Source of the DNA: Mesostigma viride
Taxonomy: Eukaryota; Streptophyta; Mesostigmatophyceae; Mesostigmatales; Mesostigmataceae
Direction: 5' to 3'
Length of the DNA stretch: 64,000 nt
NCBI GenBank assembly: GCA_009746045.1
Contig: RPFO01002078.1
Span: forward strand, 540,209-604,208
Part shown: in pieces, positions 1 to 11,424 of the stretch
Numbering within the stretch: the first letter of the stretch is position 1
Layout of the letters: every line of letters starts with the position of its first letter
Notes under the pieces: generated by a model
Told to the model about the DNA's origin: nothing
Database searches by the model: none
The model's input: the letters and a program-made list of their open reading frames with translations, nothing else
Program-made: the position numbers and the translations under genes

Positions 1-475
1 CCCCCCCTTTCCCCCCTACTACAGGTCTGGGCTTGGGATCTGGCGGATGATCTCAACGATGTACGATGGTGACACGGAACAGGTGAAGGACCACCCACAG
101 GGCGTCCCATATAACCGTATCGAATGCCTTGGTGTAATCCACGAAGATCAATAGCAATGGCAAGAGGCCGGGGGCCAGGCGGCCCACTTCCTCGATCAGG
201 CGGCGCGCGGTAATGGTGACCATAACACAATTGCGACCAACACGGAAGCCCATCTGGGACTCACCTAGGTGGGGATCGAGGCTGGCGCGCATGCGGTTCA
301 GCAGGAAACGCATGAAGACTTTTAGCACGCAGCTTTGGAGGCATACGCCGCGGTAGTTGCCGGTAGTATCCCCGGCGGACCCCTTGCCCTTGTAGAGCAT
401 GACCCGGACAGCGGTCTTTTGCGGTCTTTTTCAGGGGTCCTCGTCGGCGACGCCTGTCCTTCGCGCCGCCGACGC
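1..475 (-). mobile_element. LINE reverse-transcriptase fragment
   Basis: Read on the minus strand (400 to 53) this encodes the front half of a non-LTR reverse transcriptase. It runs from an LYKGKG segment through NYRG and a GFRVGRNC segment to FVDYTKAFDT, whose Asp belongs to RT motif A. The YxDD motif and the thumb are absent because the fragment runs off the window edge. The frame is lost upstream of position 400, so this is a dead fragment. Its last 240 bases (about 226-467) recur at 768-1010. Confidence 0.75.
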
Positions 476-574
476 CGAGACACGTGTGTAGTACTCCTAC
501 ACACAGATCTCGAGTGATTTATCTAGTACCAAATCCGAAAGGCTTGCATCACTCCCCGGACAGGAGAACTTTTG

Positions 575-760
575 CGGATGACTGTAGGTGTAAGTTGGCG
601 ATGCCATGGTAACCGGAGACGTCCGTCCTATAGTCAGCAAAATTGGTGCGAGAGGTCCCCAGTTCGATTCCGGTCGGATTCATTTGCAGATCGCGTTTTC
701 CGCGTTTTCCGCGGCCCGGCACTGAACGCAAAGGTTTTCACCTTTGCGGAGTGTCTGATC
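575..760 (+). mobile_element. tRNA-like SINE candidate
   Basis: It contains an RNA polymerase III B-box-like AGTTCGATTCC preceded by AGAGGTCC, then a segment rich in TCGCGTTTTCCGCG. The same order (AGAGGTCC, AGTTCGA, TCGCGTTTT, CCCGGC) appears on the minus strand near 21255-21400, so the two are probably copies of one short tRNA-derived family. The tRNA cloverleaf is poor. It lies between two copies of the same LINE fragment. Confidence 0.4.
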
Positions 761-764
761 AGAA

Positions 765-1010
765 TAACACAATTGCGACCAACACGGAAGCCCATCTGGG
801 ACTCACCTAGGTGGGGATCGAGGCTGGCGCGCATGCGGTTCAGCAGGAAACGCATGAAGACTTTTAGCACGCAGCTTTGGAGGCATACGCCGCGGTAGTT
901 GCCGGTAGTATCCCCGGCGGACCCCTTGCCCTTGTAGAGCATGACCCGGACAGCGGTCTTTTGCGGTCTTTTTCAGGGGTCCTCGTCGGCGACGCCTGTC
1001 CTTCGCGCCG
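765..1010 (-). mobile_element. duplicated LINE RT fragment
   Basis: Near-identical direct copy of 222-467, sharing the LYKGKG to GFRVGRNC part of the reverse transcriptase. It starts abruptly at an ATAACACAATTG segment also present in the first copy and lacks the motif A region. No intact ORF. Confidence 0.75.
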
Positions 1011-1059
1011 CGTTCACTCGCTCGCATCTTTAATGGCTTTACTTAAGTCTCGCGACATT

Positions 1060-1801
1060 ATTTTTGACGTTAGTGACTCGAGCGAGCTTGCGACGGTTTT
1101 CGCCTTTTCGCGGGGGGCGGGGGGGCCGGGGGGGAGGGGGGGGGGGGGAAACTCCGGGTGGGTGGGGGGGCGTGGGGGCCGGGGGAGCGGGGGATCCCGC
1201 AGACTATGGGGTCTCGCTGAGGAGGGCGGGGGGCCCTGCGACCTCGCCCGGCCGGCCGGGGCGGGCCGTCTCACTGTGCGGGGGCCGGGGGGGGGACTCC
1301 GGGTGGCGGGTGGGGGGGCGCAGGGGCCTTGCGACCTCGCCGTCTCACTCAGGTGGGGAGGCATCCTGTGGCGGATCTTCGTACTTTTCCGGTCTTTTCC
1401 AGGGGTCCTCATGGTCGACGCCTGTCCTTCGCGCCACGCCTTTTCGCGGGGGGGCGGGGGGGCGCGTCATGGCCGGCTGAGGGGGAGGGGGGGGGGGGGG
1501 ACCCTCCGGGTGGGTGGGCGGGAGGGGGGGGGGGGGGGAACTCCAGGTGGGGGGGGGGCGCGGGGGCCGGGGGAGCGGGGGATCCCGCAGACTTTGGCAT
1601 CTCGCTGAGGAGGCCGGGGGGCCGGCCCTGCGACCTCGCCCGGCCGGGGCGCCGGGCCGTCTCAATGTGCGGGTCCCGGGGGGGGGGGGGGGGGGGACCT
1701 CCGGGTGGCGGGGGGCCGGGGGGGGGGGGGACCTCCGGGTGGGTGGGGGGGCGCGAGGGCAGGGGGAGCGGGGGGATCCCGCAGCCTACGGCGTCTCGCT
1801 G
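1060..1801. repeat. G-rich degenerate tandem repeat, left part
   Basis: Imperfect repeat units of about 200-300 bp rich in G runs, with recurring phrases such as CTGCGACCTCGCC, GGATCCCGCAGAC and TCTCGCTGAGGAGG. One unit contains a GGGGTCCTC..GACGCCTGTCCTTCGCGCC phrase shared with the LINE fragment at 400-467. Several stretches have G-quadruplex potential. Long Gly- or Pro-rich ORFs here are compositional artefacts. The same repeat resumes at 7482 after a transposon insertion. Confidence 0.7.
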
Positions 1802-2316
1802 CACTAGGAACTCAGATCTGAGATTTTTCTCAGTTTTTCTCAGTTTTCTCAGTTTTCTCAGGAAGGCTGCCTGAGATTTCCTGAGATTTCCTGAGATGTC
1901 CTGAGATTTCCTGAGATTTCCTGAGATCAACTGAGAAAAATCTCAGTTTTCTCAGGAAAACTGAGAAAATCACCTGAGAAAACTGAGAAAACTGAGAAAA
2001 AACTGAGATCAGCCTGAGAAAGTCGCCTGGCCTGAGATTTTTTTTTCTCAGGAACGAAATTTCTCAGGCGCCCGGTTTTTTCTCAGGTTGCTGCCTGAGA
2101 AAATCTGAGACTGAGAATATCTGGGAAACTTAAGGCCTGAGAAAAACTGAGAAACCTCATGCACACAGAGAAATCGCATTCATACCACGCAACCAGAAAT
2201 CACTTTGATTACAAATTATAATAATTTCTTGTGCAGTTGGAGTACAGCTCTTCAAGTTTAATAAGAACATCAATTTCAGTCACTAGACGAGTTGCTACAA
2301 TCTGCTTCAGCGTAGC

Positions 2317-2691
2317 TCACTTTTCCATACGCCCTTGCACTTCTCCTCGTTGGTGCAAGGTCGCCCCGGCTAGGTTCAGCCACATTCTTGTGCTGCCTAC
2401 CCCCTCTCCCCCTCTGCCCACGATTCCCCCGCGTAGGTTCAGCCGCATACTCGCGGCCATCGCCACCACGGGCAGAATCAGCAGCATTTTCTGCTGCAGG
2501 CTGCCTCCTTCCTCTCCCCCTCCGTCCACGCTTCCCCGTGCAGGTTCAGACGCATTGTAGCTGCATGGGTCATCACTGTCGCTGCTAGGTGGAGCCACAT
2601 CCTCTTGGCTACCATTATCACTGCCGCTGCAGATGGAGGAATCAGTTTCTGCTGCAGGCTGCTTACCCCTCCTCTTCCTTGGTGCAGGCAT
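2317..2691 (-). CDS. unrecognised ORF inside the CACTA-like element
   Basis: A 124-codon minus-strand ORF starting MPAPRKRRGKQPAAETDSS. It has a short basic segment followed by a Ser/Asp/Glu-rich acidic stretch (residues about 15-55), then a lower-complexity Gly/Met/Leu-rich part that looks like repeat-derived DNA. It could be a first exon of a transposon gene, with KRRGK resembling a nuclear localisation signal, or a chance ORF. I do not recognise a domain. The plus strand shows tandem GTGCAGGTTCAG-like repeats across the same bases, which argues for caution. Confidence 0.2.
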   Translation of the reverse strand: MPAPRKRRGKQPAAETDSSICSGSDNGSQEDVAPPSSDSDDPCSYNASEPARGSVDGGGEEGGSLQQKMLLILPVVAMAASMRLNLRGGIVGRGGEGVGSTRMWLNLAGATLHQRGEVQGRMEK

Positions 2692-2707
2692 GCCATCCTC
2701 GCTGCCA

Positions 2708-2773
2708 CACTAGGAACGGAGTGTTGACAAACTTTGACAATTGTTTGTCAAGAATTGTCAAATAGTTCTAGTG
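2708..2773. repeat. 66-bp mini inverted repeat (CACTAGGAAC..GTTCTAGTG)
   Basis: Begins with CACTAGGAAC, the same first ten bases as the enclosing transposon, and ends with GTTCTAGTG. Between them are TTGACAAA / TTTGTCAA motifs. It may be a tiny nested deletion derivative of a related element. Confidence 0.35.
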
Positions 2774-3129
2774 TGACCCGCTGGCTTCACACAGCCAAAA
2801 AAAAAAAAAAATTTAATCAATTTTTGGCGGTAGAGAGACCATGGAGGGACTGCCCGCTGCCCGCTGTAGACGCATACTGTAGTTCGTAGAAGCGTACTCC
2901 TTCGCTGCACTCCGGAGAGGAATCGTGACGGACTGACGGTCTCCTTCGCTGCCCTCCAGAGAGGAGGCCGCTAAAGCGGCCGCTCGCTTCGCTCGCTGGG
3001 AGCTTTGCGCGGATTGGTTGGCAGTTCTTCCGTGCGCTTGGCGCGGATTGGTGGTCAGTCAGTCCGCCCCTTCTGGATTGGCCGCGTACTCGGTGATGCC
3101 CTGAATAGTGTCGGATTACCTTACATTGC

Positions 3130-3470
3130 CAAATTAGTAATATAGATTCTTGACATATCAACTGACATGACCTTGACAAACCTTGACAGAACTTGACAAA
3201 AGCTTGACATGATAACATCAAAGGCTTGACAAACCTTGACAGAATGTTGAAAGGTTGACAAAACCTTGACAATCTTTGAAATATCAACATATCAACACGG
3301 AAAAAAATGTCAATACACTGACAAACCAAGGTGATGTGTCAAGAAATGTCAAGACGTTAACAAACGAAGGCCAAAAAAATTGTTAACATGACAAAATGTC
3401 CACAAATGTTAACATGACAAACGTCAACATGACAACCAAAGGCGTAGCAAACTGACAAATCAACACCACG
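3130..3470. repeat. TTGACAAA-rich short repeat cluster
   Basis: Dozens of TTGACA, TTGACAAA and TGTCAAG variants at irregular 10-20 bp spacing, like subterminal repeats of a DNA transposon. The same motif occurs in the 2708-2773 mini element, suggesting nested insertion of a second related family. No matching right end was found. Confidence 0.4.
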
Positions 3471-4115
3471 CACAGGTAAACTTATTTCATTAAAATCAAC
3501 AAGTTCAAAAGACCACCTAAACCAAGTCATCATCATCATCATCATCAAAATCAACATGGCTGCTACCTTGCTGCCTGAATTGCGGTTTTCTGCATTACAT
3601 TAGCATGACAAACTGTACTGACAAAACACATGAAGGAGAAGTGCACTCAATCACAGTCCGAGGGTGGCGGGCAAGATGCACAGCCACAAGCATCTTACAA
3701 ATGCAGTATAACATCCGCGTAGGGCTGTCCCAGCGATCATTGCTGAAATTAATGGACGACTTTCTAGAAATTTACCGCAGGAGACTGTCCAGTGCTACAG
3801 CGATGTGATGAGGGCTCAGAGCCTACAAAATCTGTGTCCGCAGGTGCCCTCCCCGCCATGCTGGGCTGGCCGATGTGTGCGCCATGGTTGTGTTAGGTAG
3901 ATTGCCTGCATGCAAGGGAAACATGCGTTATCCAGCAAAGCAGCAAAGGGAACACACAACGATCTTAAGTGAGATGAATACCCGACGCCTTGACGCGCCA
4001 ACAACGTTGCATTACCTAAATCAGTTGTGTGTAATGAGACGGCGTGAGAGCACAGCAGTCGCGTGGCTGTTTGTGAGTGATGGCTTGATTTTTGGACCGA
4101 GAAAGTGAGATAGTG

Positions 4116-6190
<2,075 letters not shown>

Positions 6191-6219
<29 letters not shown>
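6191..6219. repeat. (CA)n microsatellite
   Basis: A CA dinucleotide run of about 14 units. Confidence 0.9.
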
Positions 6220-6222
<3 letters not shown>

Positions 6223-6334
6223 ACAATACCCAGGACCACGAGTACCCACCCAATTCACCTCCCACAACGGTATCACCCACGAGTCCAGTGCCCCACCCAT
6301 GTCCACAGCGACACCCCGGAGACTTCACCACGCC

Positions 6335-6640
6335 CACCGACTGCACGCACGCACACCTAGCTGCACACTCCCACGCACCTACCCTCGCACGCACGCATGC
6401 ACGCAGCCATCAACCCACCCACCAAGGCACGCCTGCACAAACGCGCACATGCACAAGTGCACGCACACGCACACATAGCTGCACACTCTCACGCACCCAC
6501 TCACGCACGCACGCCTGCACACAGCCATCAACCCACCCGCCAAGGCACGCCTGCACAAACGCACTCATGCACAACTGCACGCACTCGCCCACGCACGCAC
6601 ACCTAGCTGCACGCCTGCACGCAGTCACGCAATGCATGGC
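6335..6640. repeat. GCACGCAC-rich degenerate minisatellite
   Basis: Irregular repeats of CACGCAC, TGCACAC and CACCAAGGCACGCCTGCAC, with a larger period of roughly 120 bp visible as two copies of a CAGCCATCAACCCACCC segment (6411, 6530). Non-coding. Confidence 0.8.
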
Positions 6641-7119
6641 AGCATGCCCGCCTTCTATATCATTCTTGGAATATCATGTTGCATATGGCATTATTATCAT
6701 GTTTGTAAATTTAACTCCTTGCTTTCTGTATGCTTTCTTTCTTTGGGGGATGACTTGATGCAGATCGTGGAGCATACAAGCTCGACGAGAAGACGTACAC
6801 ATCAATATTGAGTGAAACCACCGTTGCTGGGCTCTGGCATGCCAGCTGTTATATGGCCATGAGCCATCAGCTAGCAATCCAGAAATAGGATGAGAGCAGT
6901 TTTGAGTCGATGTTTTATATTTTGATGGTATTGAAATGATGAGTCACAGAATGCCACAATGAAACATAAGTTCATTACTATCAAACAGCGTGATGCCATG
7001 AATGCCACGCCTAATACCACAAGATGTGCTAATAACGTATTTAATTCATTAATGAATTGTTGGATTTATTGCATGATGGTGTTATGCTTGTTAGAATACA
7101 CATTTAATTCTGGCAATGG

Positions 7120-7481
7120 CATGCCTGAGAAAATGCCCTGAGATTTTAAGCGCCTGAGAAAATGCCCTGAGATTTTCAGCGCCTGAGAAAATGCCCTGAG
7201 ATTTTCAGCCTGAGAAAAAAAAATCTCAGTGTCCACGTAAAATCTCAGTTTCCACTTAGCCCTGAGATTTCCTGAGATTTCCTGAGAAAAAGCCAATTTT
7301 CTCAGGCCAATCTCAGGAAATCTCAGGTCACTTTCTCAGGAAATCTCAGTCCTGAAATCTCAGGAAAATCTCAGGAAATCTCAGGAAATCTCAGGACATC
7401 TCAGGAAATCTCAGGAAATCTCAGTTTTTTTCTCAGGAAATCTCAGGAAATCTCAGTTTTCTCAGTAGCGAGTTCCTAGTG
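7120..7481. repeat. right subterminal repeat array of the CACTA-like element
   Basis: GCCTGAGAAAATGCCCTGAGATTTTCA units followed by AAATCTCAGG repeats, the reverse complement of the left array at 1815-2160. It ends in GAGTTCCTAGTG. Confidence 0.7.
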
Positions 7482-7920
7482 TGAGGAGGGGGCCCTGCGA
7501 CCTCGCTCGGCCGGGGCGGGCCGTCTCACTGTGCGGGTCCCGGGGTGTGGGGGGGGTGGGAACCTCCGGGTTGCGGGGAGGGGGGCGCAGGGGCCTTGCG
7601 ACCTCGCCGTCTCACTCAGGCGGGGAGGCATCATGTGGCGGATCTTCGTACTTTTCCGGTCGGCGGGGGGGCGCATCATGGCTGAGGGGGGGGGGGGGGA
7701 CCTCCGGGTGGGTGGGGGGGCGCGAGGGACGGGGGATCCCGCAAACTCTGGAGTCTCACGGAGGAGGGCGGGGGGCCTCATTGCGACCTCAATACATGTA
7801 AAGACCATCGGCTCGCTGAGGGGGGAGGGGGGTTGCGACCTCGCCTGGGCGGGGGCGGGGCGTCTCACTGAGGCGGCGAATGGCCTCCGGGTGGGTGGGA
7901 ACTGGGAATGAGGGCGGACG
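7482..7920. repeat. G-rich degenerate tandem repeat, right part
   Basis: Continuation of the 1060-1801 repeat with the same GCGACCTCGCC, GTCTCACT and GGATCTTCGTACTTTTCCGG phrases, separated by the CACTA-like insertion. Confidence 0.7.
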
Positions 7921-8062
7921 GACTGCGGTGTTTTAGGCCCACACTACGTGTCGTTATTTGTCTCCCGACTTTTTCCTTTTTTTTTCGGGGAAATGGGTAT
8001 ATTTTATTAGCCAATTATGGACCAAAGAGGTGAGAGGGGAAATGAGTATCAGCGAATCCTAA

Positions 8063-11000
8063 TTAACCCTTAAACTGTACTGAGTCCGTTTTCGTGGCGC
8101 CAGTTGATCTCGCGCCACTCTAACGGACTGAGTTTGTGGCAGAACCAGGCGCCGCGCCAAAAATAATTCAACGGTCAAACCTGGCCCAATCGATAGATCT
8201 AGACGTACTCTATGCGTGGGTCTATTCAGACCGTACTTTGGACACTTGGCCAGGGAGTACTGATCTGGCAAACCCAGGGGGGTACCCTGGTCCTGGGGTA
8301 CTTTCGGCGGGAAAAAAAAGCGCCTTTTTTGCAAAAAGACGTGCACGACGACGAATTCGGTGTCTGACCTCGGTAGCCATGGCGTCGCCTACTGGCCAGC
8401 TGCTGGCCACATTTCGATTGAAACTTGGAATCAAGGTGGCATTGCCTCCGGCCTACTTCGGGGAGGCGTGGGCAGTGCAGGAATTCGGTGTAAATCATGC
8501 GCGCCACCGCGTAGACGGCAGGGTAGCGGAGTTGGTACGCGGCCAAAATGCAGCATGGTGCAAGTTTCCCGGCGATCCATTAAGGTATAAGTTGACGAAA
8601 GACGAGATTTTTCAGTGGCAGAAGGTCGGAGATGCCTCTAGGCCTGCGGATGATGAGGTGGAGGAGGGAGGGGATGCAGGCGACGATGGGCAGGGGGCTG
8701 GGAGCGCAGATGACGACTCAGATGCCCCGGAGTCTTCATCGGAGCCCGACAGCGATGATGAGCAGGATAGCGAGGATATTTCCTCCTCCCCGCCCAAGAA
8801 ACGTGCCAAGCGTCGTGCAGGCAACCCGAGGAGGACGCCTGCCATCGCGCCTGCTGCAAGGAGGCGTCTGCAGCGGCTGCCCCCTCCGGATCAGCCCGAC
8901 TCCGAGCCCAGCGACTCTTCTGATGACGACGACATCGTTCCCGAGCTTGTGGACAGCGATGCTGAGTCGGAAGATGCGGGGGATGATGCTCCGGATGGTG
9001 GCGACGATGGCGGGGATGAGTGGGTGTTCGGCACTGGCAAGCCGGATCCTGCAGAGCTGCCCCGAGTTCCGCATGGTGCGCCGTTTGACCGTGAGCGCAC
9101 GGCGATGTATCAGAACATCCCAGGTGTTCCTCACAGGTTTTCTCCTCTCGACTTGTTCCTGCTGTTTTGGCAGCCTGCCCTCGTGCTGGAGCGGATTGTG
9201 ACCGAGACAAACCGCTATGCCGAGGAGAAGCAGCGCTCGGCATCTGCTGGGGCACGGGAGTGGTCGCCTCTTTCCATGAACGAGCTGGGCAAGTGGCTTG
9301 GCATCCTCCTGACCATGTCACTCGTGGGCATGCCTGCCCGGGAGGATTATTTTTCTGGCCAGCCACTCGGTGCTGCTCATGCTGCCAACCTGCAGAACGT
9401 GATGCCCTTGCGCCGCTTCCAGCAGATTACACGCTTCTTGCACTTCCAGGACTCTGCCCAGCGCCCTGCCAACACGCAGACACGCGAGTGGCGACTGTGG
9501 CAGTTCTTGTGGCTGGAGGACATCTTGAACAAGGCATACAAGAGGTACTTCATCCCGGGCAGCGCGGCCGCCATCGACGAGAGAAGCATCGCGTCCAGGC
9601 ACAAGTTGTGCCCGATCAGGTGCTTCAACCCAAGCAAGCCTGCCCCCTTCCACGTGAAGCAGTATTGCCTGAACGACTGGCCCACCGGCTACCTCTACCA
9701 TGCTAACACGTACGACAAGCTGCCCCAGGTCAATCACACCTTCCACGTGGTGAGTGAGCTCGCCAGCACGCTGCCACACGGGGTCCACATGGCCATGGAC
9801 CGGTTCTACACCGGGCGTGAGGTGATTGAGACATGCCACCGCATGGGCCACCGCGTGGTGGGCACAGTGCTCCCCAACCGCCGTGGCATCCCCGTCGCCC
9901 AGGTCAAGGCCCGCATGCCCCGCAGGCCAGCCCAGGGGGACTACGCATGGGCTGTCAACAAGGATGGGCTGACCCTGTGCGCCTGGCAGGACCGCAAGCT
10001 CGTGTGGGTGCTGGGCAAGGGCATCCCCTTGGAGGAGGCGATGGTCAGCCGCCACGGTGGCCGTGACCAGCGCGTGATGGTGACTGCCCCGTCCCTCATC
10101 CCCGCGTATTGGAGCTGCTACAAGGCGGTCGACAAGTTTGACCAGCTGGCCAGCAACTACGACCTGCAGAAGGCCCTCGTCTCCCGGGTGTGGTGGCACC
10201 GGGCCGCCACAGGGCACCTGGCCAACTCAGTCGTCAACGCCTACATCCTGCAGACTCTCACCCGCGCCAACCGCCCCGACTGCCTCTCCCACGTGGGGTT
10301 CCTCAGCTTGCTCGCACAGCAGCTAGTGAACAACCAGTGGCATGGCGCCCGGCTGGACATGGATAGCATCCTGGGGGGCCACCAGCCTGGGCTGGACGGG
10401 CGGTTCAGCGGCACCCACCTCAGGCCCGAGCGCATCCCGTGGACGGAGTCGGCGCAGTGCGTGGTGTGCGCCACGATCCCCGAGCGCAAGCGCACCAACT
10501 TCTGGTGCAAGGACTGCAACCAGGCACTGTGTACGGGCACGTGCTGGAACGTGTTCCACGCAGGGCCAGTGGCTGGCCTCGACGACGACGACCGCCGCCA
10601 ACGTGCCATGCAGCCCCTGTCAGCCCGCAGCCCGGCTGGCCGCGCGTGGGCTGAGGCCAATGGCCGCACGACCCGCACGCTGGCAGCTGGCACCCAGCTG
10701 ACAGGGCCTCGTAGGAGGCAGTACCTGCGCACCCAGAGGCGCAATCCGGCGTAGTTTGGCATATATAGCCAGGTAGCCTTGACAGTTAGCTACACCCTTG
10801 GCTAGTCATGCGCTACCGCGCGCGCTAGTGCCATTTTGGCCCCTTGTGGCATGTTGGCATGTGTTATATGGCATGGTCTCTTGTTTTATCACCTGGGTAT
10901 GGTGCATTATGCCCATTTGGGCATCCCTTGATGTTTTATGCCAACTGGAATAAAGTTTTGTGTTGTTAAGCTACCATTTATACCCCTGCCAGCTGGCACC

Positions 11001-11395
11001 GTTATAACGGTGCCAGCTGGCTTCGGCCATTTAGTAGCTAGCGTTCACAGTTTTGTGACATGTCATGTTGCCAATGCATTTTGGGCATGCCTGTGAATAT
11101 ATTTAACTCCTCTCAAAGGGCCAGGGCCAGCAGATTTGAAGAAATGGTCCATAATGCATTATGCGTGTCTCGAACCCCGTGGGCAGTGTACCCCCCTGAG
11201 GGGGGTGCTATTTTTAGCAGGTGTAGGGCATGGATATGTGACCAACCAAATTTCCTAAACATTATTTGATATAAAAGCATGCTTGGTTCCAAGGGTGGGC
11301 CAGAAAATGTTATTTGGCTAGTTACTGCCAGGCGCACAAAGATACCCAAACTCAGTCCGTTCTCGTGGTTCCAGTTATGACAGTTGAAGGGTTAA
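8063..11395 (+). mobile_element. piggyBac transposon, apparently intact
   Basis: Both ends carry TTAA followed inward by CCCTTAAACTG (left) or CCCTTCAACTG (reverse complement of right). This is the TTAA target duplication and short CCC-starting inverted repeat of the piggyBac superfamily. Subterminal copies of ACTCAGTCCGTT and its inverse AACGGACTGAGT occur within 90 bp of both ends. The element is 3.3 kb with one long transposase ORF and a candidate AATAAA poly(A) signal near 10950. Its right end lies about 40 bp from the coding end of a decayed LINE. Confidence 0.88.
8379..10754 (+). CDS. piggyBac transposase (DDE_Tnp_1_7 type)
   Basis: A 791-codon intronless ORF. The ATG at 8379 sits in GCCATGG context. 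The frame is open further upstream to 8136 but without an ATG. Order: N-terminal region; a long acidic Asp/Glu/Ser-rich linker with KKRAKRR; the RNase-H-like catalytic domain from about residue 270 (PLSMNELGKWLGILLTMSL, then AAIDERSIA, HMAMDRFYTG and CAWQDRK, which carry the expected catalytic Asp residues); and a C-terminal Cys-rich zinc finger (CVVC, WCKDC, LCTGTC, then VFH). This layout matches cut-and-paste piggyBac transposases acting on TTAA sites in the nucleus. No frameshift or stop interrupts it, so it may be functional or recently so. Confidence 0.88.
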   Translation: MASPTGQLLATFRLKLGIKVALPPAYFGEAWAVQEFGVNHARHRVDGRVAELVRGQNAAWCKFPGDPLRYKLTKDEIFQWQKVGDASRPADDEVEEGGDAGDDGQGAGSADDDSDAPESSSEPDSDDEQDSEDISSSPPKKRAKRRAGNPRRTPAIAPAARRRLQRLPPPDQPDSEPSDSSDDDDIVPELVDSDAESEDAGDDAPDGGDDGGDEWVFGTGKPDPAELPRVPHGAPFDRERTAMYQNIPGVPHRFSPLDLFLLFWQPALVLERIVTETNRYAEEKQRSASAGAREWSPLSMNELGKWLGILLTMSLVGMPAREDYFSGQPLGAAHAANLQNVMPLRRFQQITRFLHFQDSAQRPANTQTREWRLWQFLWLEDILNKAYKRYFIPGSAAAIDERSIASRHKLCPIRCFNPSKPAPFHVKQYCLNDWPTGYLYHANTYDKLPQVNHTFHVVSELASTLPHGVHMAMDRFYTGREVIETCHRMGHRVVGTVLPNRRGIPVAQVKARMPRRPAQGDYAWAVNKDGLTLCAWQDRKLVWVLGKGIPLEEAMVSRHGGRDQRVMVTAPSLIPAYWSCYKAVDKFDQLASNYDLQKALVSRVWWHRAATGHLANSVVNAYILQTLTRANRPDCLSHVGFLSLLAQQLVNNQWHGARLDMDSILGGHQPGLDGRFSGTHLRPERIPWTESAQCVVCATIPERKRTNFWCKDCNQALCTGTCWNVFHAGPVAGLDDDDRRQRAMQPLSARSPAGRAWAEANGRTTRTLAAGTQLTGPRRRQYLRTQRRNPA

Positions 11396-11424
11396 GGTGG
11401 GCACACACACGTGTGGCGGTGACA

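Noticed and set aside
640-690. Functional tRNA gene
   Set aside because: A box B is visible but the T stem mispairs and no acceptor stem or convincing anticodon arm can be folded, so a SINE-like relic is preferred.
877-1930. Gly-rich and Pro-rich ORFs on both strands
   Set aside because: Product of the G-rich tandem repeat. Both strands and several frames are open at once, and no conserved segment is seen.
8136-8378. Extension of the transposase frame upstream to 8136
   Set aside because: It has no ATG, only a GTG. The ATG at 8379 has a good context, and the upstream part overlaps the terminal region of the transposon.
8638-9366. 242-codon minus-strand ORF rich in His, Arg and Cys
   Set aside because: Antisense of the acidic linker of the transposase. 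No domain.
9318-10217. 299-codon minus-strand ORF
   Set aside because: A shadow of the piggyBac transposase, which carries the recognisable catalytic and zinc-finger motifs on the plus strand.
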